A DNA stretch of 64,000 nt from Brenneria nigrifluens DSM 30175 = ATCC 13028 (GCF_005484965.1 NZ_CP034036.1:1116001-1180000), one strand, 5' to 3'; shown: positions 7,668 through 16,345, counted from the first letter of the stretch. Numbers and translations are program-made. Notes: generated from the letters alone by a model not told the origin.

Positions 7668-8177
7668 TTACTGGAGGTCGTTTTCTTCGGGGTCACCGTC
7701 GCTTTCCGCCAGTTTTTGGAAACGAGAGAGCGTTTTCGTCAACATATCCTTGGATAAAATGTTGAACATCTGGCTTATTTTTCTCCCCAGTAGTCCGCCC
7801 GGCGGATCGAAGCGAATCATCAAGGTGACTTCTGTTCCGGTGCCTGACTGTGCCGGTTTAAACGATAATCGCCCTTCATTAGGAATGCGCGCGCCCGGCA
7901 GAGAACGCCAGTAGATATATTCCCCGGGTTTTTCATCAACAATTCTTGCCTGCCATTCAATCAGTGCGCCGAACGGGGTGTTAACGCGCCATCGTGAATC
8001 GGTATGGTTAAGAATGTCGATGGTAGCGAAATGATTCATTAAAACCGGCAGCGTTTCTGGTTTACGCCACAGCGCAAACAAGGTCTCAGCCGGACGATCA
8101 ATGATGATGCTGCTGCGGATTTCATCTGAATCACTATTGCTTATAATACCGATGTTTTTTAGAAAAGAAGGTCGCAT
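7668..8177 (-). CDS. SRPBCC (START-like) family protein
   Basis: A 169-residue soluble protein with the polyketide cyclase/START-like layout. It has an early strand SSIIIDRPAETLFALWRKPE (the 'xxPxxxFxxW' opening), a central WQARIVDEKPGEYIYWRSL, and a TEVTLMIRFDPPGG strand before a long C-terminal helix. Such proteins bind hydrophobic ligands or serve as coenzyme-Q-like chaperones. Nothing in the sequence decides the ligand. The ATG at 8177 has GGGAGA seven bases upstream. It is 53 bases from marC in the same direction, so co-transcription is possible. Confidence 0.75.
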   Translation of the reverse strand: MRPSFLKNIGIISNSDSDEIRSSIIIDRPAETLFALWRKPETLPVLMNHFATIDILNHTDSRWRVNTPFGALIEWQARIVDEKPGEYIYWRSLPGARIPNEGRLSFKPAQSGTGTEVTLMIRFDPPGGLLGRKISQMFNILSKDMLTKTLSRFQKLAESDGDPEENDLQ

Positions 8178-8180
8178 CAA

Positions 8181-8399
8181 GAGTCTCCCTAATGGATTTT
8201 TAGCCCGAAAGGGCCTCTTTGGGGTTATTTTGACTGATATTGACCGTGAAGCAAAGCGGGAAGAAGAACCGGCCTCGCCTATGGGTAATGTAACATTATC
8301 TTCTTCCTTGCAAGGCGCTTCGCATATAGGGTGGTCCAGCGTCTTTTCCGGGGAAAAGTGCTACCCTGACTTATTAACTCCTGATTAAGATGATACGCA
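8181..8399. other. intergenic region between the SRPBCC gene and pncC
   Basis: About 220 bases. A small GCCC-GAAA-GGGC hairpin lies at 8201-8213. No ORF with a ribosome binding site was seen. Confidence 0.35.
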
Positions 8400-8888
8400 A
8401 TGGCGGAAACAGACATTTTACGGTTAAGCGGCCTGGTCGGCGATCGGCTTAAGGCGCGCGGCGCAAAAATGACCTGCGCAGAGTCCTGTACCGGAGGGTG
8501 GCTGGCTAAAATAATCACCGATATCGCCGGCAGTTCCGGCTGGTTTGATTATGGCTTTGTCACTTACAGCAATCAGGCCAAGCAGGACTTGGTTAAAGTT
8601 AATGAAAATACGTTATCGAGTTATGGCGCGGTGAGTTCCGAGGTGGTGCAGGAAATGGCGGCCGGGGCGCTGATGGCGGCCGGCGCGGATTTTGCCGTCT
8701 CGGTTAGCGGTATTGCCGGGCCGGACGGCGGGTCTGATGAAAAACCGGTGGGCACGGTGTGGTTTGGCTTTACCGATAATCAGGGGCACGCCTTTACCCG
8801 CAAGGCGTTATTCAGCGGTGACAGAAACGCGGTACGTTTACAGTCGGTCCATTTTGCGCTGCAAACCCTGCTCGATGAGTTTCTGTAA
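8400..8888 (+). CDS. pncC: Nicotinamide-nucleotide amidase
   Basis: 162 residues, matching the CinA C-terminal domain family. Visible motifs are MTCAESCTGGWLAKIITDIA (catalytic Ser region, about residues 24-43), FVTYSNQAKQ and SVSGIAGPDGGSDEKPVGTV. PncC deamidates nicotinamide mononucleotide to nicotinate mononucleotide, recycling NMN made for example by DNA ligase into the NAD pool. As in E. coli it lies directly upstream of recA, separated only by the SOS promoter. Confidence 0.93.
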   Translation: MAETDILRLSGLVGDRLKARGAKMTCAESCTGGWLAKIITDIAGSSGWFDYGFVTYSNQAKQDLVKVNENTLSSYGAVSSEVVQEMAAGALMAAGADFAVSVSGIAGPDGGSDEKPVGTVWFGFTDNQGHAFTRKALFSGDRNAVRLQSVHFALQTLLDEFL

Positions 8889-8896
8889 AAATAATC

Positions 8897-8924
8897 TTGA
8901 TGCTGTATGTGTATACAGTATAAT
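8897..8924 (+). promoter_or_regulatory. recA promoter with LexA (SOS) box
   Basis: A -35 TTGATG (8897-8902) and a perfect -10 TATAAT (8919-8924) are spaced by 16 bases. Between them lies TGCTGTATGTGTATACAGTA (8901-8920), a CTG-N10-CAG LexA operator. Repressor binding would block the promoter until RecA-induced LexA cleavage. Confidence 0.93.
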
Positions 8925-8998
8925 ATCGGTAATTATTCGGTAACCCGTGATTAAGTGGCCGCGTAGAGAACGCTTTACGCCGCATGACAGGAGCAGAA

Positions 8999-10069
8999 AT
9001 GGCGATTGATGAGAACAAACAAAAGGCACTGGCAGCAGCATTGGGTCAGATCGAAAAGCAATTTGGTAAAGGTTCTATCATGCGTTTGGGCGAAGATCGC
9101 TCAATGGATGTTGAAACGATTTCTACCGGCTCCCTGTCTCTTGATATTGCATTGGGCGCCGGCGGCTTGCCGATGGGCCGTATCGTTGAGATTTACGGTC
9201 CTGAATCATCAGGTAAAACAACCCTGACTTTGCAGGTGATTGCCTCCGCTCAGCGTGAGGGCAAGACCTGTGCCTTTATTGACGCGGAACATGCGCTGGA
9301 CCCGATTTATGCCAAGAAACTTGGCGTAGACATCGATAACTTGCTGTGTTCCCAGCCGGATACCGGTGAGCAGGCGCTGGAAATCTGTGATGCCCTGACG
9401 CGCTCCGGCGCGGTGGACGTCATCATTGTCGACTCCGTTGCAGCGTTGACTCCTAAAGCCGAAATCGAAGGTGAAATCGGTGATTCGCATATGGGGCTGG
9501 CCGCTCGAATGATGAGCCAGGCGATGCGTAAATTGGCGGGCAACCTGAAACAGGCGAATACGCTGCTGATTTTCATTAACCAGATTCGTATGAAGATCGG
9601 GGTGATGTTCGGTAACCCTGAAACCACCACCGGCGGTAATGCGCTGAAATTTTATGCCTCCGTTCGTCTGGATATCCGCCGTATCGGCTCTATCAAGGAA
9701 GGCGATGAAGTGGTCGGCAGCGAAACCCGCGTCAAGGTGGTGAAAAATAAAGTGGCGGCGCCTTTCAAACAGGCCGAATTCCAGATCTTGTACGGTGAGG
9801 GGATCAACATTCACGGTGAGCTTGTCGACCTGGGCGTTAAGCATAAGCTGATTGAAAAAGCCGGCGCCTGGTACAGCTACAACGGTGAAAAAATAGGGCA
9901 GGGTAAAGCCAATGCCGGTAATTTCCTGAAAGAAAATCCTGCTATTGCCGCTGAACTGGACAAGAAACTGCGTGATATGCTGTTGCATAAAGGCAATGAA
10001 TTGTCTCCAGCCGCCGCTGGCGATGTTTACGATGAAGCCGTCGCTGGCGAAGGTAATGCGGAGTTTTAA
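8999..10069 (+). CDS. recA: DNA recombinase RecA
   Basis: 356 residues, nearly identical to E. coli RecA over the first 330 and more variable in the acidic C-terminal tail. Walker A GPESSGKT is at residues 66-73, Walker B VIIVDS at about 140-145, and the L2 loop FGNPETTTGGNALKF is intact. The start MAIDENKQ at 8999 is preceded by ACAGGAG; an in-frame ATG at 8984 is less likely. The protein forms ATP-dependent filaments on single-stranded DNA, drives strand exchange and triggers LexA self-cleavage. It is regulated by the SOS box just upstream and followed by recX. Confidence 0.98.
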   Translation: MAIDENKQKALAAALGQIEKQFGKGSIMRLGEDRSMDVETISTGSLSLDIALGAGGLPMGRIVEIYGPESSGKTTLTLQVIASAQREGKTCAFIDAEHALDPIYAKKLGVDIDNLLCSQPDTGEQALEICDALTRSGAVDVIIVDSVAALTPKAEIEGEIGDSHMGLAARMMSQAMRKLAGNLKQANTLLIFINQIRMKIGVMFGNPETTTGGNALKFYASVRLDIRRIGSIKEGDEVVGSETRVKVVKNKVAAPFKQAEFQILYGEGINIHGELVDLGVKHKLIEKAGAWYSYNGEKIGQGKANAGNFLKENPAIAAELDKKLRDMLLHKGNELSPAAAGDVYDEAVAGEGNAEF

Positions 10070-10102
10070 TGCTTGCCGTAACGCCGTTCATTGGATTGCT
10101 GA

Positions 10103-10588
10103 ATGAGTAAACCGTTACGCTATGCGATGAATGTGCTTTCCGTCCGCGACCATAGTGAAGTTGAGATACGCCGCAAGCTTGCGGCGTATCAGCACAGGGC
10201 GGTTACGGCGGAAGCCGATGCCGATGAAATGGCCGCGTGTTCCGTTGAGGAGATCGAGTCAGCCATTGCCTATTGCACCGATCATGGCTGGCTGGACGAT
10301 GAGCGCTTTGCCCGTCGCTATATCCGCGGTCGTAGCCTTAAAGGGCTCGGGATGCAGCGTATCAGGGCCGAACTAAGACAGAAAGGTATCGACAAGGCGA
10401 TCATTGCTGCTGCGTTAGCAGAATGTGATATCGATTGGTGCGAATTGGCTAAATCCGCGGCGGAACGAAAATTCGGGCCTCTTTTGCCTGTTGAATGGAA
10501 AGAAAAAGCAAAACTTCAGCGATATCTGCTGTATCGCGGTTTTTCCCATGAAGAAATCCAATCCATTTACGCGAATTTTTCAGATTGA
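10103..10588 (+). CDS. recX: RecA regulator RecX
   Basis: 161 residues in the usual all-helical RecX repeat layout: YAMNVLSVRDHSEVEIRRKL at the start, CTDHGWLDDERFARRYIRGR in the middle, ELRQKGID and YLLYRGFSHEEIQSIY at the end. RecX binds within the RecA filament groove and limits filament growth. It lies 33 bases after recA and is probably expressed by partial read-through. A perfect 26-base palindrome early in the gene (10165-10190) may take part in this. Confidence 0.93.
   Translation: MSKPLRYAMNVLSVRDHSEVEIRRKLAAYQHRAVTAEADADEMAACSVEEIESAIAYCTDHGWLDDERFARRYIRGRSLKGLGMQRIRAELRQKGIDKAIIAAALAECDIDWCELAKSAAERKFGPLLPVEWKEKAKLQRYLLYRGFSHEEIQSIYANFSD
10165..10190. repeat. perfect 26-base palindrome inside recX
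   Basis: GATACGCCGCAAG is followed immediately by its exact reverse complement. No T-run follows, so it is not a standard terminator. It encodes part of the RecX N-terminal helix. In RNA it could fold as a strong hairpin about 70 bases into the gene. Confidence 0.85.
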
Positions 10589-10727
10589 ATGCATACGGGA
10601 TTTTACTTCCCATCGAAGAAAATTTATCTTATTCCCACTTTTTTTGTTCGTGAGTTGCACGGTAACGTCAGCATGCTGCACTAACCTTGCCCGCGATCTG
10701 TTCTTTTAGCTTGATTCCAGGACAATT

Positions 10728-13355
10728 ATGAGCAAGAGCACCGCTGAGATCCGTCGAGCGTTTCTCGATTTTTTCCATAGTAAAGGACACCAGATTGTCC
10801 CCAGCAGTTCTCTGGTGCCGGATAACGATCCGACTTTGCTGTTCACCAATGCGGGTATGAACCAGTTTAAAGACGTTTTTCTTGGGCTGGATAAGCGTGG
10901 CTATTCGCGAGCGACGACGTCACAACGCTGCGTGCGCGCGGGCGGCAAACATAACGATTTGGAAAACGTTGGTTATACCGCACGCCATCATACCTTTTTT
11001 GAAATGCTGGGGAATTTCAGCTTCGGCGACTATTTCAAGCAGCAGGCTATCCATTACGCATGGGAACTGCTGACCGGGCCGCAGTGGTTTAACCTGCCGA
11101 AAGAGAAACTGTGGGTAACGGTATACGCCACGGATGATGAGGCGTACGACATCTGGGCCAACGAAATTGGCGTTCCCCACGAGCGCATTATCCGTATCGG
11201 AGATAATAAAGGGGCGCCTTATGCTTCAGATAACTTTTGGCAAATGGGCGACACAGGTCCTTGCGGCCCTTGTTCTGAAATATTCTATGATCATGGCGAT
11301 CACATAGCGGGCGGCCCGCCGGGAAGTCCTGAAGAAGATGGCGATCGTTATATTGAGATCTGGAATCTGGTGTTTATGCAGTTCAACCGTCAGGCCGACG
11401 GAACGATGCTGCCGCTGCCCAAGCCTTCCGTTGATACCGGAATGGGTTTGGAGCGCATTTCCGCGGTGCTACAGCATGTGAACTCGAACTACGAGATCGA
11501 TTTGTTCAGGACATTGATTGCCGCCGTAGCTAAAGTGGTGGGCACGAGCGACCTGAATAATAAGTCGCTGCGCGTGATTGCCGACCATATCCGCTCTTGC
11601 GCTTTCCTGGTTTCCGATGGCGTGATGCCTTCAAATGAAAACCGTGGCTACGTTTTACGCCGTATCATCCGCCGGGCGATTCGCCATGGAAATATGTTGG
11701 GGGCGACGGACACCTTCTTCTACAAGCTGGTGGCGCCGCTGATTGAGGTAATGGGCCCCGCGGCTGACGAACTGAAGAGCCAGCAGGCGATTGTCGAGCA
11801 GGCGCTGAAAACGGAAGAAGAGCAATTCGCCCGTACGCTGGAACGCGGTCTTTCTCTTTTGGATGAAGAGATCAAGAACCTGCAAGGCGATACGCTCGAT
11901 GGCGAAACCGCTTTTCGGTTGTATGACACCTATGGTTTCCCGATCGACCTGACGGCCGATGTATGCCGTGAGCGTGGCCTGAAAGTGGATGAGGAAGGAT
12001 TTGACCGGGCAATGGACGCGCAACGTCAGCGCGCGCGCGAAGCCAGCGGGTTTGGCGTGGATTACAATAATCTTGTCCGCGTGGATGCCAAAACGCCTTT
12101 CTGCGGCTACGAGCAAACGCGCCAGCAGGAAAAAGTCATTGCGCTCTATCACAATGGCAACGCGGTAGATCAGGTTGCCGCGGGCGAAGACGCGGTCGTT
12201 ATTCTGAATGAAACGCCATTCTATGGTGAATCCGGCGGCCAGGTCGGCGACCAGGGCGAATTAAAAGGCGTGAACGTGAGTTTTGCCGTTCAGGATACGC
12301 AGAAATATGGTCAGGCAATCGGTCATATCGGTAGGCTGACGCAAGGCGTGCTGCGTGTGAATGATAGCGTAGAAGCGATTGTTGATAGCGAGCGTCGTAA
12401 CCGTATTCGCCTTAACCATTCGGCTACGCACCTGTTGCACGCCGCGTTGCGGCAGGTTCTGGGCGATCACGTCGCGCAGAAGGGGTCGCTGGTGAACGAT
12501 AGCTACCTCCGTTTCGATTTTTCTCATTCTGAAGCGATGAAACCCGGGCAGGTTCGTCAGGTTGAAGATATCGTTAATGCCCAGATTCGTCGTAACCTGG
12601 CGATACAAACAGAGATTATGGCTCTGTCCGATGCCAAAGAAAAAGGAGCGATGGCCCTTTTTGGCGAGAAATATGAAGATCATGTCCGGGTATTAACCAT
12701 GGGTGATTTTTCTATCGAACTGTGCGGTGGTACTCACGCCAGCCGTACCGGGGATATCGGTCTGTTCCAGATCGTATCCGAGTCCGGTACGGCTTCCGGC
12801 ATCCGTCGTATTGAAGCGGTAACGGGGGAGCGCGCGCTATCTGAGCTGCACCGTCAGAGCGACGTTTTGCAAGATGTTACGCAACTGCTGAAAGGGGATA
12901 GCAATAATCTGGCCGATAAGGTACGTTCTGTACTTGAACGTACCCGTACGCTGGAAAAAGAGCTCCAACAGTTGAAAGCACAGCAGGCGGCGCAGGAAAG
13001 TTCCTCACTTTCAGGCAAGGCGCTGGATATTAACGGTGCGAAACTGCTGGTCACCCGGTTGGACAACGTTGAGTCTAAAATGCTGCGTACTATGGTGGAC
13101 GATCTGAAAAACCAATTAGGGTCGGCCATCATTGTGTTAGCGACCACGGAAGGGGGTAAGGTTAGCCTTATCTCCGGGGTGACGAAAGACCTGACCGACC
13201 GCGTAAAAGCCGGAGAACTGGTCGGATATGTCGCTCAGCAGGTCGGAGGGAAAGGCGGTGGGCGTCCTGATATGGCGCAGGCCGGTGGCAGCGATATTGC
13301 CGCTTTACCCGCGGCGTTAGCCAGCATTGAATCTTGGGTGACTGATAAGTTATAA
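10728..13355 (+). CDS. alaS: Alanyl-tRNA synthetase
   Basis: 875 residues, the E. coli-like length. Class II catalytic domain: MSKSTAEIRRAFLDFFHSKG at the start, LVPDNDPTLLFTNAGMNQFK (motif 2 region) and GMGLERISAVLQ (motif 3). The editing domain carries the zinc ligands HSATHLLH (two His) and CGGTHASRTGDIG (Cys and His). The C-terminal domain ends with GGRPDMAQAGG. It charges tRNA-Ala with alanine and clears Ser and Gly mischarges. It lies between recX and csrA as in E. coli and is closed by a strong terminator. Confidence 0.98.
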   Translation: MSKSTAEIRRAFLDFFHSKGHQIVPSSSLVPDNDPTLLFTNAGMNQFKDVFLGLDKRGYSRATTSQRCVRAGGKHNDLENVGYTARHHTFFEMLGNFSFGDYFKQQAIHYAWELLTGPQWFNLPKEKLWVTVYATDDEAYDIWANEIGVPHERIIRIGDNKGAPYASDNFWQMGDTGPCGPCSEIFYDHGDHIAGGPPGSPEEDGDRYIEIWNLVFMQFNRQADGTMLPLPKPSVDTGMGLERISAVLQHVNSNYEIDLFRTLIAAVAKVVGTSDLNNKSLRVIADHIRSCAFLVSDGVMPSNENRGYVLRRIIRRAIRHGNMLGATDTFFYKLVAPLIEVMGPAADELKSQQAIVEQALKTEEEQFARTLERGLSLLDEEIKNLQGDTLDGETAFRLYDTYGFPIDLTADVCRERGLKVDEEGFDRAMDAQRQRAREASGFGVDYNNLVRVDAKTPFCGYEQTRQQEKVIALYHNGNAVDQVAAGEDAVVILNETPFYGESGGQVGDQGELKGVNVSFAVQDTQKYGQAIGHIGRLTQGVLRVNDSVEAIVDSERRNRIRLNHSATHLLHAALRQVLGDHVAQKGSLVNDSYLRFDFSHSEAMKPGQVRQVEDIVNAQIRRNLAIQTEIMALSDAKEKGAMALFGEKYEDHVRVLTMGDFSIELCGGTHASRTGDIGLFQIVSESGTASGIRRIEAVTGERALSELHRQSDVLQDVTQLLKGDSNNLADKVRSVLERTRTLEKELQQLKAQQAAQESSSLSGKALDINGAKLLVTRLDNVESKMLRTMVDDLKNQLGSAIIVLATTEGGKVSLISGVTKDLTDRVKAGELVGYVAQQVGGKGGGRPDMAQAGGSDIAALPAALASIESWVTDKL

Positions 13356-13380
13356 ATATTTAAATCAGAGTGTTATCCTA

Positions 13381-13419
13381 ACAAAAGCGCCATTACTTCG
13401 TTGGTTCTGGCGCTTTTGT
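13381..13419 (+). terminator. alaS terminator
   Basis: Stem ACAAAAGCGCCA/TGGCGCTTTTGT with a 15-base loop. The A-run and T-run lie inside the stem. Confidence 0.85.
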
Positions 13420-13420
13420 C

Positions 13421-13500
13421 TTGCCGGAAAGGCTTCCGGCAAGCAAGATGCACAAGACGCCATCTTCAGAGGTTGGAAGTTGGATCGGCTTGGCGTCTTG
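13421..13500. repeat. two further hairpins between alaS and csrA
   Basis: TTGCCGGAA/TTCCGGCAA (13421-13442) and CAAGACGCCA/TGGCGTCTTG (13453-13500) follow the alaS terminator directly, making three stacked hairpins. Confidence 0.6.
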
Positions 13501-13676
13501 TTGCGATAACAAAGGCACAAGCTACTTATATCGACTAAACTGAAAGTAGCGACAAACAATGAGTGAGATGGTGAAGGTTTACATTACCATCTAGGTTTAC
13601 GTTTTCACGGCACATGATGGATAATGACGGGGAGACAGAGAGACCCGACTCTTTATAATCTTTCAAGGAGCAAAGA

Positions 13677-13862
13677 ATGCTTATTTTGACTCGTCGAGTT
13701 GGCGAAACCCTCATGATCGGCGATGAGGTAACGGTTACCGTACTAGGGGTAAAAGGCAATCAGGTGCGTATTGGCGTTAACGCTCCTAAAGAGGTTTCTG
13801 TCCACCGTGAAGAGATCTACCAGCGAATTCAGGCAGAGAAATCTCAACCGACATCCTATTGA
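13677..13862 (+). CDS. csrA: Carbon storage regulator CsrA (RsmA)
   Basis: 61 residues, essentially the E. coli sequence: MLILTRRVGETLMIGDEVTV, then the conserved GVKGNQVRIGVNAPKEVSVH and REEIYQRI. A strong ribosome binding site (AAGGAGC) precedes the ATG. The homodimer binds GGA motifs in mRNA leaders and controls glycogen, motility and, in soft-rot relatives, secreted enzymes. Small RNAs of the CsrB type would titrate it. It lies upstream of the tRNA-Ser/Arg cluster as in E. coli. Confidence 0.97.
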   Translation: MLILTRRVGETLMIGDEVTVTVLGVKGNQVRIGVNAPKEVSVHREEIYQRIQAEKSQPTSY

Positions 13863-14073
13863 TTGACAATGCGTCTCGCAGAAACGGGGCGCTATTGTTA
13901 TTTCCCGCGTTTTACCCTTCCGCATGTTGCTCTACAGGCTTTATCCTCTTTGATTATCTTTTTCACCAATAAGATAAGCATCTGTTTTTTTGTTGATAAA
14001 ATGCGCTTTTTGTTGTGAATCTGCTCGTCTTGGGCGGGAATTGCGCAAACAAACCTAAGTTGGGAAAAATTGT

Positions 14074-14101
14074 TTGACTTATAAGTCCTGGAAAGTAATA
14101 T
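14074..14101 (+). promoter_or_regulatory. promoter of the tRNA-Ser/Arg cluster
   Basis: TTGACT (14074-14079), 16 bases, TAATAT (14096-14101), then a GC-rich GTGCGCC discriminator typical of stringently controlled stable-RNA promoters. Confidence 0.7.
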
Positions 14102-14164
14102 GTGCGCCACGCAGTACCGGTGAGCACCAATAAGAAGTTTTCGTGGTAATCGCAGGTAGTGTTT

Positions 14165-14257
14165 GGTGAGGTGGCCGAGAGGCTGAAGGCGCTCCCCTGC
14201 TAAGGGAGTATGCGGTCAAAAGCTGCATCGAGGGTTCGAATCCCTCCCTCACCGCCA
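14165..14257 (+). tRNA. serV: tRNA-Ser (GCU)
   Basis: 93 bases with an encoded CCA. Acceptor GGTGAGG pairs with CCTCACC. The long variable arm is typical of serine tRNAs and the anticodon loop reads CTGCTAA, anticodon GCT. It decodes AGC/AGU. Confidence 0.97.
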
Positions 14258-14264
14258 TTTATTT

Positions 14265-14341
14265 GCATCCGTAGCTCAGCTGGATAGAGTACTCGGCTAC
14301 GAACCGAGCGGTCGGAGGTTCGAATCCTCCCGGATGCACCA
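14265..14341 (+). tRNA. argV: tRNA-Arg (ACG), copy 1
   Basis: 77 bases, acceptor GCATCCG/CGGATGC, CCA encoded, anticodon ACG (first A presumably edited to inosine), T-loop TTCGAAT. It is identical to the copies at 14559 and 14845. Confidence 0.97.
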
Positions 14342-14474
14342 TATTACTCTGAAATGACAGCGACCCAAGTCTGGTATATTTTGGTTTCACCAAGCCAGGA
14401 CTAGGGAGGATAACGTTGCGTTAGCAACGGCCCGCAGGGCGAGGCGTTGCCGAGTCATCCTCCCGGATGCACCA
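14342..14474 (+). repeat. 133-base unit ending in a duplicated tRNA-Arg 3' end, unit 1
   Basis: It contains the double hairpin AACGTTGCGTTAGCAACGGC with CCCGCAGGGCGAGG and ends in ATCCTCCCGGATGCACCA, an exact copy of the last 18 bases of the preceding tRNA gene. GGGAGGAT before the hairpins can pair with ATCCTCCC at the end. It resembles the rtT/tpr repeats after E. coli tyrT tRNA. Confidence 0.8.
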
Positions 14475-14558
14475 TATTTAGTTTGGAAATGGCTGTAACC
14501 CGCTATTCGGGTATCAGTAGTGTCGAGCAAACGCTACGTTGTACAAAGAATTATCAAT

Positions 14559-14635
14559 GCATCCGTAGCTCAGCTGGATAGAGTACTCGGCTACGAACCG
14601 AGCGGTCGGAGGTTCGAATCCTCCCGGATGCACCA
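14559..14635 (+). tRNA. tRNA-Arg (ACG), copy 2
   Basis: Identical to the copy at 14265, with CCA encoded. Reached through an 84-base spacer after repeat unit 1. Confidence 0.97.
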
Positions 14636-14768
14636 TATTGCTCTGGAATGACAGCGACCCAAGTCTGGTATATTTTGGTTTCACCAAGCCAGGACTAGGG
14701 AGGATAACGTTGCGTTAGCAACGGCCCGCAGGGCGAGGCGCAGCCGAGTCATCCTCCCGGATGCACCA
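14636..14768 (+). repeat. 133-base unit with duplicated tRNA-Arg 3' end, unit 2
   Basis: Same length and layout as unit 1, with a few substitutions (GAGGCGCAGCC instead of GAGGCGTTGCC). Confidence 0.8.
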
Positions 14769-14844
14769 TTCTTAGGTATCTCAATTGGTTTACAGCAAGT
14801 TATTCGCTTACCCCTGTTAAGTAAAATAACCTTAGCGTCATTAT

Positions 14845-14921
14845 GCATCCGTAGCTCAGCTGGATAGAGTACTCGGCTACGAACCGAGCGGTCGGAGGTT
14901 CGAATCCTCCCGGATGCACCA
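14845..14921 (+). tRNA. tRNA-Arg (ACG), copy 3
   Basis: Identical to copies 1 and 2, with CCA encoded; last tRNA of the cluster. Confidence 0.97.
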
Positions 14922-15054
14922 TATTACTCCGGAATGACAGCGACCCGAGTCTGGTATATTTTGGTTTCACCAAGCCAGTACTAGGGAGGATAATGTTGCG
15001 TTAGCAACGGCCCGCAGGGCGAGGCGCAGCCGAGTCATCCTCCCGGATGCACCA
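14922..15054 (+). repeat. 133-base unit with duplicated tRNA-Arg 3' end, unit 3
   Basis: Third copy of the unit, ending in ATCCTCCCGGATGCACCA. After it, 15055-15271 holds no tRNA or ORF that I can support. Confidence 0.8.
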
Positions 15055-15271
15055 TATTAGTTTGGTAATGACCGCAACCCCCGTCTGAATTTCCAACCTT
15101 ACCCCATCCTCTCCCGCGCCTTTCAATGCATAGGTCGCACATCGTCAATCTGCCTTATCGCTTGGCCATGACGCCGCCAACGGCCTTGTTTTCATGACAT
15201 TATTGAATAAGCGACAACGTTTTCACTTTGCGATAAAGTAGTCCCTCGTTTTCAGTGAGCATGGAGTCATG

Positions 15272-15838
15272 ATGTACGATCGCTATCAAGGCCTGATCTT
15301 TGATATGGACGGCACCATCCTCGATACGGAACCAACACATCACAAAGCGTGGAATAAGGTCTTGGCAAGATACGGGATGACCTATGACGCCAAAGCCATG
15401 ACCGCGCTGAATGGGTCTCCCACCTGGCGTATTGCTCAGGCGATTATCGGCAGTCACCAGGTTGATATCGATCCCTATCGGCTGGCTGCTGAAAAAACCA
15501 CCGTGGTGGAGGAAATGCTGTTGGACACGGTAAAACCCCTGCCGCTTATCGATGTCGTCAAATCCTATCGCGGACGCCGCCCGATGGCAGTTGGAACCGG
15601 GAGTACCCATGGTATGGCCGACAAACTGTTAACACATCTGGGCCTGCGTGACTACTTTGATGCAATTGTGGGCGCGGATGATGTCGACAATCATAAGCCT
15701 TTCCCCGATACCTTTTTGCGTTGCGCCGAGCTTATTGCGGTTGCGCCGGAACATTGCGTGGTGTTTGAGGATGCGGATTACGGCATCGAGGCGGCTGTAA
15801 GGGCGAAAATGGCGGTGGTTGATGTTCGTAAGCTGTGA
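15272..15838 (+). CDS. yqaB: HAD-family sugar phosphatase YqaB
   Basis: 188 residues. HAD motif I FDMDGTILDTEP is at about residues 10-21, motif II is AVGTGSTHG, and motifs III/IV are HKPFPDTFL and VFEDADYGIEAA. E. coli YqaB dephosphorylates fructose-1-phosphate and related sugar phosphates. The ATG at 15272 (MYDRYQG) matches E. coli and stands five bases from GGAG; the ATG three bases earlier is too close. Its stop overlaps the GTG start of yqaA. Confidence 0.93.
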   Translation: MYDRYQGLIFDMDGTILDTEPTHHKAWNKVLARYGMTYDAKAMTALNGSPTWRIAQAIIGSHQVDIDPYRLAAEKTTVVEEMLLDTVKPLPLIDVVKSYRGRRPMAVGTGSTHGMADKLLTHLGLRDYFDAIVGADDVDNHKPFPDTFLRCAELIAVAPEHCVVFEDADYGIEAAVRAKMAVVDVRKL

Positions 15839-16263
15839 GTGAATTCTGGGCGGCTTTTTCTCTCTTCTGGAGTAGCTTGCTGAGTGCGACATTGTTGCCC
15901 GGCAGCTCGGAGGTGTTGCTGGTAACCTTATTGGTTTCTGACGGCGTCAGGCCCGTCTTGCTGATTATTGTGGCGACGGCGGGAAATACCCTGGGCGGAT
16001 TAACCAATGTTTTTATCGGACGCTTGCTGCCTCGGCCAAAAACGCAGATCGGATATATGATGGCGCTAGGCTGGCTACAGCGTTATGGCCCGCCTGCGCT
16101 ATTATTTAGCTGGGTTCCGGTCGTCGGAGATTTATTGTGCGTGTTGGCGGGTTGGTTGCGCATGCCCTGGATGTGTTCGGCGATTTTTATATGTATCGGA
16201 AAAGCGCTGCGCTATATCGTTCTGGCAGGGATAACTTTACAAGGCATGGCATGGTGGTCTTGA
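15835..16263 (+). CDS. yqaA: Inner-membrane protein YqaA (DedA-related)
   Basis: 142 residues with several hydrophobic segments. The GTG start overlaps the yqaB stop by four bases (GTGA). The ATLLPGSSEVLLVTLL and GNTLGGLTNVFIGRLLP motifs are those of YqaA, a short relative of the SNARE-associated/DedA membrane proteins. Function unknown; members of the wider family move lipids across membranes. The gene order yqaB-yqaA-gshA is as in E. coli. Confidence 0.9.
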   Translation: MSEFWAAFSLFWSSLLSATLLPGSSEVLLVTLLVSDGVRPVLLIIVATAGNTLGGLTNVFIGRLLPRPKTQIGYMMALGWLQRYGPPALLFSWVPVVGDLLCVLAGWLRMPWMCSAIFICIGKALRYIVLAGITLQGMAWWS

Positions 16264-16345
16264 CCGGATAAAAATGAGATCTGGTGAGCGCTGTCGAGTT
16301 TCAATTATGCTTATAAACATTACTTTTTAACATCGGGAGGTCGAT

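Noticed and set aside
10165..10190. Palindrome in recX as a rho-independent terminator
   Set aside because: No T-run follows and it lies inside an intact gene; kept as a palindrome only.
14453..14474. Extra tRNA genes at the duplicated 3' ends
   Set aside because: Only the last 18 bases are copied; no acceptor 5' strand, D-arm or anticodon arm.
14265..15054. tRNA-Arg/spacer repeats as a CRISPR-like array
   Set aside because: The repeats are tRNA genes plus 133-base units; spacers are not of uniform size or unique, and no cas genes are present.
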